A stretch of DNA of 64,000 nt from Gemmatimonadota bacterium (GTDB lineage: Bacteria; Gemmatimonadota; Gemmatimonadetes; Palauibacterales; KS3-K002). The notes under the pieces are model-generated. The model made no database searches. It was not told the origin of the DNA and was given only the letters and a program-made list of their open reading frames with translations. Positions 26,518 through 35,923 of this stretch are shown here, in pieces (the stretch's first letter is position 1; each line of letters opens with the position of its first letter). The stretch spans positions 353,973 to 417,972 of the forward strand of contig CP070815.1 of assembly GCA_020344215.1 (NCBI GenBank), in the 5' to 3' direction. The position numbers and the translations under genes are program-made.

Positions 26518-27345
26518 CTAGGCGAAGCCGCGCCCGAGCTCCTCCAAGCGCGCAACGCGTTCCTCTACCGGAGGGTGCGTCCTGAACAGACGAGTGAGCC
26601 CGCTCCTACGCAGCGGGTTGACGATGCAAACATGTGCCGCCGACGGGCTCACGTTCATAGGGATTCGGCGTGCCGTCTCCTCAAGTCTCAACAGCGCCTG
26701 CGCCAGACCGCGCGGCGTCCCCGCGATCTCGGCACCGACACGATCGGCGCGGAACTCCATCTGTCGGCTGATCGCCATCTGCACGAGGAATGCAGCGAGC
26801 GGCGCCAGAATGAGCATGGCCAAGCTGGCCGCCGCGTTTCGATCACGGCCACCGAAGAAGAAGGCGAAGCGGGCCAGAATCATCACCGCACCGGCCATCG
26901 TGGCAGCCACCGTGTTAGTAAGCATGTCGCGGTTCCTGATGTGCGCCAGCTCGTGTGCCGTCACCCCCTCCAGCTCCTCACGACCCAACGACCCCAGAAT
27001 GCCCTCGGTGAAGCAGACCACGGCACGCTGCGGGTTACGCCCGGTGGCGAACGCGTTGGGCTGCTCGCTGGGTGCGATGGCGACCTTGGGCATCGGTAGC
27101 CCGGCCCGCTGCCGCAAACGGTCGACCATCTCGTAGAGCGCCGGATGATCCTGCGGCCCGATCACCCGCGCCCGGTACATCCGCAGGACGGCCGAGTCGC
27201 TGAACCAGTACATCGCGAAGTTGAACAGCCCGACCAGTATCAGGGCCGGTACGAGCGCATCGGAGCCGCCCGCCGAGTAGGCGATAGCCAGAACCAGGGC
27301 GGTCAGCGCCGCCATCAGCCCGAAGATCTTGACGTAGTTACTCAT
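26518..27345 (-). CDS. htpX: Protease HtpX (M48 family)
   Basis: Inner-membrane zinc metalloprotease, 275 aa, which degrades misfolded membrane proteins. Two N-terminal TM helices (IFGLMAALTALVLAIAY and ALVPALILVGLFNFAMYWF) are followed by the HEXXH motif in TAHELAHIRNRD, two more TMs, and the third zinc ligand in EFRADRVGAEI. C-terminal RTHPPVEERVARL is standard. ATG 27345 has GGGAG 7 nt upstream. Upstream lies a candidate promoter with GGAAC-like -35 (27411-27439), consistent with envelope-stress control. Confidence 0.93.
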   Translation of the reverse strand: MSNYVKIFGLMAALTALVLAIAYSAGGSDALVPALILVGLFNFAMYWFSDSAVLRMYRARVIGPQDHPALYEMVDRLRQRAGLPMPKVAIAPSEQPNAFATGRNPQRAVVCFTEGILGSLGREELEGVTAHELAHIRNRDMLTNTVAATMAGAVMILARFAFFFGGRDRNAAASLAMLILAPLAAFLVQMAISRQMEFRADRVGAEIAGTPRGLAQALLRLEETARRIPMNVSPSAAHVCIVNPLRRSGLTRLFRTHPPVEERVARLEELGRGFA

Positions 27346-27410
27346 GCTCCTCTCCCAGACAGACTTCGGCCGCCTGCCCTGGCGGTCAATCACCTCGTGT
27401 TGGACCTAGA

Positions 27411-27439
27411 ATACTACACCCGAGCGAGGCGGCGTTCCA
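27411..27439 (-). promoter_or_regulatory. Candidate promoter for htpX
   Basis: On the minus strand TGGAAC (27439-27434) is followed by 17 nt and TAGTAT (27416-27411), preceded by TG (extended -10). The GGAAC core resembles ECF sigma -35 boxes. Confidence 0.4.
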
Positions 27440-27522
27440 GCTACCACCAGCAGGCTGCCGAAGAACGCCGGAGCCGCCTTGCACGGGAGCGCCGCGGGAC
27501 TCCTGCTTCTCTCGGCCGCCTG

Positions 27523-30500
27523 CTAGTACCCCCAGCCGTAGAAGAGGAAGAGGCCGATTGACTGCTCCAGGTCGGTGCCGGGGCCGCCATAGAAGAGCGT
27601 CCCCTCGCGCCCGAACCGCGGCTCGGTGACGCCACGCAGCGTGAAGTTCTCATCCAGCCGCCACTCCAGGTGCACCGTGGGCCGCACTACGCCGACGAGG
27701 TGCTGGGCGACGCTGACGAACACGGTGGGCGCCAGATACCAACCCACCTCTACCTGAGTGGCGGCCAGCGCCGGGCCCGCGCCGGTCCGGTACTCACCTT
27801 CAGCGACCGGGACGAGCGGGTCGCGACTGACGTCCACGTAGGAGATGAACGACTCTCCGACGAGCAGTGAGCCGAGCGCGTAGCCTACGAGAGCTTGCGG
27901 GACACCGCTGGTGGCGTCCCTGAGCAGGTTGCTCTCCTCGCTGCTCCGGGTGAGCTCGTACGAGGGGCGGCCAAACAGGAGGTACGAGAGGAGGTCCGAC
28001 TCGGGAATCGGAGGCTGTGCATCGCTCTCGAGGGCGAGCGTCATTTCCTCTAGGGTCCCACCGATCACCAAGCGAATGGCGATTGGTTGCTTTTGCGTTC
28101 GGACGGTGTAAAGGGCCACGATCCTCAGGTTGGGGTTCATTGCCGGCTCGCCCACGAACTCGATCGTCCCCTCGATGACCGCGAAACGCTTGTTGAAGAA
28201 CCAATATTCCCCGCGCACGGCCCGCAGGGTGCCACTCATCCTCAGTATCTCCTGCGCCCGTTCCTGGTAAAGTGTCAGGTTTCCTGCGATCTCGACGTTC
28301 ATTTCCTCCGACCGCAGCCAGGTATCTCGCTCGACGCTGAGTCGCAGGTTGATGACGAGATTGTCAAGGAAGCGGTTGCCCGTTCGGCCTCTCAACTCCT
28401 CATCCAGAGCGAATATCGTATCGATGAGGACCAGGTTTCCCTCGAACGGGTTGATGATTTCAGCCTGGCGCCCGATCTCTTCGATGAAGAGCACACCGCT
28501 CACCACCGACAGGTCCCCGGATATCAGCGGTCTATCGTACGGGCCTTGTAGCTTAACCGTTCCCGACGCCACAAGCCTGGCGTCAAGCTGGTCGTAGCCG
28601 GGAAGCTCCAGGGCGGCGAGCTGGAGATCGAACTCTGGATTCCCGAGGTCAGCGAAGTTTACGAAGCCGGTCAGGGTGCCGTTCCCACCCTGCGAGCCCT
28701 GCAGCGTCACGTTACTGAGCTCCATCTCAACACCGCTGAACTGCAGCTCACCTTCCAGTCGCTCGTAGGAGATCCCGCTCCTCGGGATGCTGAACGCTCC
28801 ACTCACCAGCGTCACCGGACCCTGGAGGTCGACGGCGGCCGGCGTCCCCCGGACGCGAACCTGCGCCCTAGCGTGCCCTTGAATGTCGGTAACCTGGTCG
28901 GTCACCAAGGAGACGAGGGTCATTGGCACGCTGTCGCCCTCGAACACCAGGTCGATGGGCCGTTCAGGCAGGCTCATGCTGAAGCCGGGCAACTCCAGGT
29001 CGATCGGCAAGGCCCCGTGCAAGCGCGCCCGCTGCCGAGCATTTTGCCACAGCGACGCATCCGCTAACATCTCGCCGCCGGCGTAGCCCACCGTGCCCCG
29101 AAGACTCGAGAACGCGACCCCGAATAGATCGCCGTTCGCCACTTCGAAGCTGCCCCGCACCTCTGGATCACGAACGCGACCGGAGAGCTCCAGGTGCATC
29201 TCGAGCATGCCGGCGATATCCAGGGTGTCGTCCCACAGCAGGGCGAGCTCAGCGAGATCGAAGCCGCTGAGCTCGGCGTTCAAGGCGACGGGGCCCGCAG
29301 TGCCCACCGAGCCCTCGAGGTAGATACGACGCGAGGCGCTGGCGAGCTCGAACCCGCGCACACCTAGAGCACCTGCATCCTCGAGCCGCAACCGGGCCGG
29401 GCCCACGAGGTCCCATCGCGAGTCTCCCAGCGCCAGCGAGAGGGCAGCCAGGTCAACAACCTGCGTCTCCTTTCCGAGGCTGGCCGAGATGCTCCCAGCG
29501 GCGGCCGCGCCTGGCTTAACGACCTCGAACTCGACGCCGAGCAGCGAGTCGGCCAGCTCTCCGTGCGCCTGCAGCTGATCGAACCTGATCGCCCCGTAGC
29601 TCGCGCCGTCGGCGAGGACCGCACCGCCGGCGGCGAACCCCCCGGCCTCATCGCCGATATCGAACCTCTCGATGCGCAGGCCGTCGGCCTCGAACTTGCC
29701 GTAGGCGACCCCCTGTGCTTCGGCGCGGCCACGTAGCGAGAAGCGACCGGAGTCGCGGACCAGCCACCCGACGACACGAGCCGACCCTTCGATCCCTGGC
29801 AACTCACCTCGCGGCGTCGTCGACCCGCCGCTGCTCGTCGCCAGCGTCGGCAAGGGCAGTCGCTCGAACGCGGGGAACATCCAGGGATTGAGCGCATCGA
29901 GACTATCGACTCGCAGGTCGAAGCGCAGGCTGTCCGCGTCTTCCCGCTGCAAGCTCAGCGCTCCGGAAGCGCTCAGCTCGCCGAACTCTGCGGCCACGAC
30001 CGAGCTGTCGACGTGCAGCCGACCGTCGGAGATCCTGAGCGCCGCCGAGGCCGACTCGAAGCGCACTCCACCGACAAAGGACGCGAATACGTCCGCCCTG
30101 CCACTGGCCTCGAGTTCTGCCAGGTCGACACCCCGGCCCACGAACTCGACCCGGAAGTCCAGATCAGACTGCGGCAAGCCACTGCGGAACTCGGGCAGCC
30201 CGACGCGCCAGCCTTGAACCATCGCCCGGTACCGAGGCGGCCCCTCCCCGAGCCGCAGATCACCAACAACAGCCAGCGAGTCGCCCAACCCGCCCAAGTG
30301 GGCCTCGACGTGGAGATCATCCAGCGCGCCGAGCGCGCTGAAATCGCCGCTGAAGTCACCACGGAACGGAATCGCGGGATAGTAAGCCGCGAGCGTCGTG
30401 AGCGAGACCGGATTGCCACGCACCTGGACATCGAGACGGAGCGGCGAGCTGCCCTCCCAGTACACCGTACCGCCACCTTCGAGCCGCGTCGGTGTCCGCC

Positions 30501-31953
30501 CCGGATCGCTCTGCTCGACAGCGAACGAGACGGCGAGCCCCTCCGCAAGACGCCCATCGAGCCGGGCACTGCCGGCTACCTGCCCGCGCACGGCCAAGCT
30601 CGGCACGAAGGCACCGACCAGGTCAAGCTGAACGGTATCAAACTGGAGCTCGAGCTCACCTGCCCCTAGGGCACCGGCGGCGGCGTGCAGCGTACCGACT
30701 CCCATGACGCGTGAAGGTGCCGCCGACCCGTCGGGGGCGACCCGCACGTCGCCGTCGACCTGGAGCGCCGAGAGCGGACCATCGAGCCGTACGCGCCCGG
30801 CGAGCTCGCCGTGTACGGGTGGCTCCCAACCGGTGAGCGAAGCGATGAGCGAGGTCTGCACCCGCTCCACTTCGAGGTCGACTCGGTCGAACTCCAGCCC
30901 GTCGGGGCGATCACGCAACGTCATCGCGTACCTGCCGGCCAGCGTGGCATCCGGCGACTCCCAGCGCGCGTTCTGCGCCTCGAGCAGAATGCCGCTCGGC
31001 AGGCTCGCGTAGCGGAAGTCGAGGTGGGCCACACCCGCCGGCAGCTCTGGTATGAGCCACCAGAGGTCGCTCGTCGTTACGGGGTCGCCGCGCAGCGCAA
31101 GGTCGTACTCCAGGTCACCGGCAAGCGTCACCCACCCCTCCCCGAAGACGCGCGACTGGGGCAGGTCGGCCTCCCAGACCTGGAAGGCGAGCGTGTCGCC
31201 GTGAACCTCCAGATCGGCCCTGAGCTGCTCGACTTCGAACTGTTCTCTGAGGACCGTCACGTATCCGCTGAACAGGGCGACCTGGAAGAGGCGGTGCTGT
31301 CCGCGGGGCGCCGCAACGCGCGCCATAGGCAGATTGGCATTGAGCCGTTCTACGCGGACCACGCGCTCCCAGCCGCCGTCGACCTCCTCCAGGTGCCAAG
31401 CAGACGAATCAGGATCGCTGCCCGGGCCAGGTGTCCAGGGCAACCTGAGCGTTACGTCCCCCGACCGAATGGCAACCTCACGCAGCACGACCCTGCGCCC
31501 CCGTCCGTCAGCCGGTGGTGCCGACGCGTCATCGCTCGCAGCGGCGCCGCGGCTGCCGAAGACCTTCTCGAGATTCCAGCCTTCGCCGCGCGATGATCTC
31601 AGGTTAACAACCGGACCGACAAGCGTGACCTTCGGGAGAGTGACGTTGCCGAGCAGGAAATCCGACCAGCGGTAGTGGAGCGCAACGGTGTCGATGCGGG
31701 CAAACTCCCGACCGTCGGGCTCATAGATCCGGACACCAGCCATGCGGACCGTACGCAGGAGGTCGCCCTCCAATACCTCGTCGATCTCCACCCGACCGGC
31801 GATCGCCCCGTTGAGTCTCTCGAGCGCCACGGAACGCACGCGTTCACGACCCCAATCGGTGCGTGTGAACGTCATTGCGGCGCCCGTTGTCAAGAGCAGG
31901 GCAGCTCCGGCTATGGCCAGCGGTATACCGATCAGTCGCTCTTTCCAGGTCAC
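27523..31953 (-). CDS. tamB: TamB-like translocation and assembly module protein
   Basis: Very large TamB/AsmA-like envelope protein, 1476 aa. One N-terminal TM anchor (IPLAIAGAALLLTTGAAM) is followed by a long run of beta-strand repeats typical of bridge-like lipid-transfer proteins. The C-terminal TamB domain (about residue 1100 on) ends in a beta-rich segment closing with GLFLFYGWGY. It partners TamA in the outer membrane and is implicated in beta-barrel insertion and phospholipid transport. The GTG start shares one base with the tamA stop (TAGTG), so the pair is translationally coupled. Confidence 0.9.
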   Translation of the reverse strand: MTWKERLIGIPLAIAGAALLLTTGAAMTFTRTDWGRERVRSVALERLNGAIAGRVEIDEVLEGDLLRTVRMAGVRIYEPDGREFARIDTVALHYRWSDFLLGNVTLPKVTLVGPVVNLRSSRGEGWNLEKVFGSRGAAASDDASAPPADGRGRRVVLREVAIRSGDVTLRLPWTPGPGSDPDSSAWHLEEVDGGWERVVRVERLNANLPMARVAAPRGQHRLFQVALFSGYVTVLREQFEVEQLRADLEVHGDTLAFQVWEADLPQSRVFGEGWVTLAGDLEYDLALRGDPVTTSDLWWLIPELPAGVAHLDFRYASLPSGILLEAQNARWESPDATLAGRYAMTLRDRPDGLEFDRVDLEVERVQTSLIASLTGWEPPVHGELAGRVRLDGPLSALQVDGDVRVAPDGSAAPSRVMGVGTLHAAAGALGAGELELQFDTVQLDLVGAFVPSLAVRGQVAGSARLDGRLAEGLAVSFAVEQSDPGRTPTRLEGGGTVYWEGSSPLRLDVQVRGNPVSLTTLAAYYPAIPFRGDFSGDFSALGALDDLHVEAHLGGLGDSLAVVGDLRLGEGPPRYRAMVQGWRVGLPEFRSGLPQSDLDFRVEFVGRGVDLAELEASGRADVFASFVGGVRFESASAALRISDGRLHVDSSVVAAEFGELSASGALSLQREDADSLRFDLRVDSLDALNPWMFPAFERLPLPTLATSSGGSTTPRGELPGIEGSARVVGWLVRDSGRFSLRGRAEAQGVAYGKFEADGLRIERFDIGDEAGGFAAGGAVLADGASYGAIRFDQLQAHGELADSLLGVEFEVVKPGAAAAGSISASLGKETQVVDLAALSLALGDSRWDLVGPARLRLEDAGALGVRGFELASASRRIYLEGSVGTAGPVALNAELSGFDLAELALLWDDTLDIAGMLEMHLELSGRVRDPEVRGSFEVANGDLFGVAFSSLRGTVGYAGGEMLADASLWQNARQRARLHGALPIDLELPGFSMSLPERPIDLVFEGDSVPMTLVSLVTDQVTDIQGHARAQVRVRGTPAAVDLQGPVTLVSGAFSIPRSGISYERLEGELQFSGVEMELSNVTLQGSQGGNGTLTGFVNFADLGNPEFDLQLAALELPGYDQLDARLVASGTVKLQGPYDRPLISGDLSVVSGVLFIEEIGRQAEIINPFEGNLVLIDTIFALDEELRGRTGNRFLDNLVINLRLSVERDTWLRSEEMNVEIAGNLTLYQERAQEILRMSGTLRAVRGEYWFFNKRFAVIEGTIEFVGEPAMNPNLRIVALYTVRTQKQPIAIRLVIGGTLEEMTLALESDAQPPIPESDLLSYLLFGRPSYELTRSSEESNLLRDATSGVPQALVGYALGSLLVGESFISYVDVSRDPLVPVAEGEYRTGAGPALAATQVEVGWYLAPTVFVSVAQHLVGVVRPTVHLEWRLDENFTLRGVTEPRFGREGTLFYGGPGTDLEQSIGLFLFYGWGY

Positions 31954-34253
31954 TAGAACGCGTGTCCTATCGAAAAATGCAGCTGCAGCCGACTCAAGAA
32001 CCGACTGAAGCCTGAGCCCTCGAACGGATCGTACTCGAACGGGTGCGGCTTGTCGTTCGCGTCACCGAGCTGCACGATGATCGCTTCGCCCTCTTCATTC
32101 TCCAGCTCGCTCACAACGGGATAAACCTTGCTTCCGGAGGTGTTATACCCGATATCCAGCCGAAGCGGTCCGACCGGGCTCTGGTAACGGATGCCGACCC
32201 CCGGCGACCACGCCAGCCTGTCCGCCGAGCTGACCTCGCCCCTCACAGTCCAGACTTGGCCCAGGTCAACGAACGCCACCCCGACCCAGCGCCCGGCGCC
32301 GAACGGCACGCGAAGCTCTGCATTGGCCACAATGGAGTTCTCGCCCCCCACCGGCCGCGGGAACACCTGATCCGAGGTCAGCCCCTCCTCTATCGGGTTG
32401 CAGACCCAGGTGTTGTTCTCGGTGACCACCGGATCCTCGAGGCAGCCCTCGAGGTTATTGCGATTGGTCAGCAGCACCAGCGGCCCCAGCAGGTTTTGCC
32501 CGAAGCCGCGGACGGTGAAGGCGCCGCCCGCATACTGGCGCTTCAGCGGATGCGTCACCGGCTCGCTGCGAGTGCTCAGATCCACCCCTTCGATCCCCGA
32601 ACCGATAGGACGCACCAGGCCGCCCCGCACCCTCAGCGCCAGCACATTCCGACCGAACCGCTGGAACCAGCTGACTTCCCCCTGCGCCCTGTAGTACGCC
32701 CACTCGGACCCCGTGAATCGCGAGGCGGTCTCACCCTCGATCGTGAACCGGTAGCCACGCGTCGGGTTTAGAACGGCGTCCGTCCTGCTCCGGGCAAACG
32801 TGACGGCAACCCAAGAGAGCCAGCGCGGTTGCTCGAGCAGCCCGATATCCTCCGGCGTACAGATCAGGAAGTTAGCGCAAAAGAGGAAATCAGCACTGCC
32901 CTCCTCCAAGCTGTCACGCCCGGCACGGTAGGTCCCGATCAACGCTGTTCCCGGAGAGATCTCGCGGCTGAGCTGGACATCGCCGCCGTAGCTGACGCGC
33001 GTGTAGATCCCCGGCAGGCTCTGTCGTTCGCCGAAGACACCCAGGCGTAGCCAGTTCTCGGTCCCCAGGAACCAGGGCTGCCGGAAGTCGGCCCGCAACC
33101 GCCAGTTGATCTTGTTGTATGGGTCGGTTACCAGTCCGCTCTCGCGCTCTACACCCGCCTGCGTGCACGGGAACTGCCGGGCCAGCTGCGCGGTGCCCAG
33201 GTTCGACAATACGCCCCTCAGCTCGAGGCTACGTGTCCCGCCGAAGATGTTACGGTGGCTCCACGCCGCCTCGACCTGGAAGCACTCGGTGGTCGACAGG
33301 CCGACACCGAATTGTACACCGCGCAACCTCGCCTCGTTGATCTGCACCCTGACGTCTATAGTGGAGTCCGGACTCGTCAGCCCTCGAGTGATATCCACGT
33401 AGTCGAACAGGGCGAGCGAGTACAGGGTGCGCTGGCTGCGAACGATCTCATCTTCGTTATATACATCACCCGATCGGAACGTCAGCAACCGCTTCACATC
33501 CTCGGGATCGATCTGCACCGTTCCGACCACCTCGACCTCCCCGATCCGCGAGCGCGGGCCAGGCACCGCTTCGAGCACCACGAAGGCTCCCAACGTGTCG
33601 CTGCTGGGAATCGTGGCTTCTTTGAGCACGGCCGCATCGGCGTACCCACGTTTGCGCAACTCCCGCTCGATCCGCTCCTGCGAGGCCGTCATGTCCACTT
33701 CGCTAAACGGCTGGCCTACACTCAACTGGAGCTCGGAGATAATCGCACCGGCGTCGCTTATCTCCTCTAGCCCACGCACCTGTAGCTCGCGGACGATGAC
33801 GGGCTCGCCCTCAGCGATGGCGAAAGCGACGTCGACGAATCCGTCTTGATGAACGACCGTCGTATCGATCTGAGCGTTCCGAAAGCCGCGCCTGTAATAG
33901 AAGACCCTTATGCGGGCCACATCGGTTCTAAGCTCCCGCGCATCGAAGCGCTCGGTTCGCACGAACGCGCCCCAACCGAGCCAGCAGAGGGGGCTCAGCA
34001 GCACCGACTTGCACCCGCTGGCACGCGTGGCTATCGCCCGCCGGACTTCGCCGTCGGCGAATGCCGAATTCCCTTGGAACTGGACCTTGCGGACAACCGG
34101 AAGCGTATCGCGGGCGGTCGTCTGTGCCGCGGCGGGCTCGGGGACGAGCAGGCCGACGGCGAGGGCGAGTGCGGCAGCGAGGCAGAAGCCCAGCCGGCGG
34201 GCGTCAAGCCAGCGAGCCCAGCTCGGAGGCGATTCCCGGTCCGCTGGCAACAT
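31953..34253 (-). CDS. tamA: TamA / Omp85 family outer-membrane protein
   Basis: Outer-membrane Omp85 barrel, 766 aa. A signal peptide (LGFCLAAALALAVGLL..AAAQ) is followed by POTRA domains at about 45-330 (VRKVQFQGNSAF, VRELQVRGLEEI, IGEVEVVGTVQI) and a 16-strand barrel. The conserved barrel lock is TVRGFGQN and the protein ends in Phe. Eight cysteines occur in the mature part (CKSVLLSPLC, TEC, FPC, FCANFLIC, GC..VC), suggesting disulfides in loops. It directly precedes tamB, which favours TamA over BamA. The ATG overlaps the phosphoesterase gene by 50 nt, with AAGGG 8 nt upstream. Confidence 0.88.
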   Translation of the reverse strand: MLPADRESPPSWARWLDARRLGFCLAAALALAVGLLVPEPAAAQTTARDTLPVVRKVQFQGNSAFADGEVRRAIATRASGCKSVLLSPLCWLGWGAFVRTERFDARELRTDVARIRVFYYRRGFRNAQIDTTVVHQDGFVDVAFAIAEGEPVIVRELQVRGLEEISDAGAIISELQLSVGQPFSEVDMTASQERIERELRKRGYADAAVLKEATIPSSDTLGAFVVLEAVPGPRSRIGEVEVVGTVQIDPEDVKRLLTFRSGDVYNEDEIVRSQRTLYSLALFDYVDITRGLTSPDSTIDVRVQINEARLRGVQFGVGLSTTECFQVEAAWSHRNIFGGTRSLELRGVLSNLGTAQLARQFPCTQAGVERESGLVTDPYNKINWRLRADFRQPWFLGTENWLRLGVFGERQSLPGIYTRVSYGGDVQLSREISPGTALIGTYRAGRDSLEEGSADFLFCANFLICTPEDIGLLEQPRWLSWVAVTFARSRTDAVLNPTRGYRFTIEGETASRFTGSEWAYYRAQGEVSWFQRFGRNVLALRVRGGLVRPIGSGIEGVDLSTRSEPVTHPLKRQYAGGAFTVRGFGQNLLGPLVLLTNRNNLEGCLEDPVVTENNTWVCNPIEEGLTSDQVFPRPVGGENSIVANAELRVPFGAGRWVGVAFVDLGQVWTVRGEVSSADRLAWSPGVGIRYQSPVGPLRLDIGYNTSGSKVYPVVSELENEEGEAIIVQLGDANDKPHPFEYDPFEGSGFSRFLSRLQLHFSIGHAF

Positions 34254-35073
34254 CGAAGTAACCCTTGGCCCCGCGCGGGAAGACGTGCTCGCTCATCGGC
34301 ATAAAGCGAGCGAGATCACCGACCCAGGCATAGTGCGCGACACGAATCACCCGGTCGTCGATCTGGATCAGGTTGAACGTATTCTTGAACCGCTCGCGGC
34401 CGCGTCCCCGCCTCGACGTCGTCGTACCGCACTGCACGATCACGATCCCGCGGCACTGCAGCTCACCCGGGAAGAAGTCGAGCGAGTTGCCGATGTAGGA
34501 ACGGTGCATGTGGCCCGCGAGTATCAGGTCGACGCCGAGCTCCGTGAACCGCCTCAGCGCTCTCCGTGCGAACGGCATCACGTTACCGCCCACGAAGTCG
34601 GGCGGCGGTGCCAGATGGTGATGCGTGACGACGACCTGTGTGAGCGACTCGTCCGCTCCCGCGAAGGCCCGGCTGGCGAAGTCGAGCTGCGAGCGTCGGA
34701 TCCGTCCGTTCGTGAGCGTGAGGCGTCTGCTCGAATTGAGCGCTACGATGCGGAGCCCGGCCAGATCGGTGATCGAGTTCAGCTCCTTCGAGATGTATCG
34801 GTGGTACTTGGCGTAGGGCGCGAGAAACCGCTCCCAAAACCGATAGAACGGCACGTCATGGTTGCCGGGAGTCACCACCACAGGTGCGTCAAATCGCTCA
34901 AGGTACTCGGCGGCCTGCTCGAACTCGCGCGCCTTGGCACGCTGCGTCAGGTCGCCCGACACCACGACCACATCGGGGGCGAGCTCGCGGCCGTGCTCCA
35001 CAACCGCCTCCGCAACCTCCGGAAGAAACGCCTTGCCAAAGTGCAGGTCGGAGAGGTGCAGGAGCGTTGGCAT
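34204..35073 (-). CDS. Calcineurin-like metallophosphoesterase
   Basis: Two-metal phosphoesterase, 289 aa. All motifs are present: SDLHFG (DxH), VVSGDLTQ (GDxx), TPGNHD, THHH and GHMHRS (GHxH). The short helical N-terminus and TQRAKAREFEQAAEYL fit the CpdA/ICC branch, whose members hydrolyse cyclic nucleotides or lipid-A intermediates; substrate here is open. Its 3' end overlaps the tamA start. Strong SD (GGGAGG) precedes the ATG. Confidence 0.88.
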   Translation of the reverse strand: MPTLLHLSDLHFGKAFLPEVAEAVVEHGRELAPDVVVVSGDLTQRAKAREFEQAAEYLERFDAPVVVTPGNHDVPFYRFWERFLAPYAKYHRYISKELNSITDLAGLRIVALNSSRRLTLTNGRIRRSQLDFASRAFAGADESLTQVVVTHHHLAPPPDFVGGNVMPFARRALRRFTELGVDLILAGHMHRSYIGNSLDFFPGELQCRGIVIVQCGTTTSRRGRGRERFKNTFNLIQIDDRVIRVAHYAWVGDLARFMPMSEHVFPRGAKGYFDVASGPGIASELGSLA

Positions 35074-35094
35074 CTGCGCTTTCCTCCCAGCAGC

Positions 35095-35922
35095 CTAAGA
35101 CGCCGCCGCCGGCCCGCGCCGGCGCCGGCTCAACGCCCACATCCCGAAGGCGCCCGCAGCGACGATCAGCACGCTGATCAGCTGGGCGAGAGTGAACGGC
35201 CCAAAGAAACGATCGTCTTTGACCCGAAAGATCTCGATGAATGCCCGCTCGAGACCGGCCAGCACAAGGTAGAGCATGAACAGCCAGCCGGCCCGGTGCG
35301 GGTGCCGGCGCAGTCGCCAAAGCAGCGCGAAGACGACCAGCATGATGGCCGTTTCGAACAGCTGCGTCGGATACACGCGCAGCACCTCCCAGTCCGGAAC
35401 CGAGTCCGGCAGGCTCACATCGAAGCTGTCGCGGAGATTGCCGGCCGTGGTCGGCGGCGAGCCGTTCGGGAATGCGATGCCGACCCAGCTATCGGTGGGC
35501 CGACCATAGTCGTCGCCAACGAGGAAGCACCCGATACGCCCGATCGCATAGCCCAGCGACAGCATTAAGGCGGCCACGTCGGCGACGTCGCCGATCGGGA
35601 GCTTCACTCGACGTACGACGACGGTTACGCCGATGGCGCCCCCGATGAACCCGCCGTACCAGACGAGTCCCGCACGGGAGAAGAGCGTGCCGAGCGGGTC
35701 GTGAACGAGGAGCGGCCAGTTGAGAAAGGAGTAGTAGAGCTTCGCGCCGATGATCCCCCCGATCAAGGCACCCATCAGGACGGTCCACGAGGTATCCTTC
35801 CCGTAGCCCTTGCGTGGGAAGTCGAGGCTTCCGACCCAGCCTGCGGCCAGGAACCCGAGTCCCAACATCAAGCCGAATGTTGTGATCTCTATTCCGCGGA
35901 ATTCGAAGAGTATTGGGTACAT
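35095..35922 (-). CDS. lgt: Prolipoprotein diacylglyceryl transferase Lgt
   Basis: Inner-membrane enzyme, 275 aa, that transfers diacylglycerol from phosphatidylglycerol to the lipobox Cys of prolipoproteins. Seven TM segments are predicted. Signatures are WYGGFIGGAIG, GRIGCFLVGDDYGRPT (Lgt signature, with Cys where Asn is common) and YPTQLFE. Substrates in this window include the PpiC, MltD-like and hypothetical lipoproteins. It lies 1 nt after the tsaD stop. Confidence 0.93.
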   Translation of the reverse strand: MYPILFEFRGIEITTFGLMLGLGFLAAGWVGSLDFPRKGYGKDTSWTVLMGALIGGIIGAKLYYSFLNWPLLVHDPLGTLFSRAGLVWYGGFIGGAIGVTVVVRRVKLPIGDVADVAALMLSLGYAIGRIGCFLVGDDYGRPTDSWVGIAFPNGSPPTTAGNLRDSFDVSLPDSVPDWEVLRVYPTQLFETAIMLVVFALLWRLRRHPHRAGWLFMLYLVLAGLERAFIEIFRVKDDRFFGPFTLAQLISVLIVAAGAFGMWALSRRRRGPAAAS

Positions 35923-35923
35923 C

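Noticed and set aside
33910..35568. A 552-aa plus-strand frame across three genes
   Set aside because: Runs antisense through tamA, the phosphoesterase and lgt, all with clear family motifs on the minus strand.
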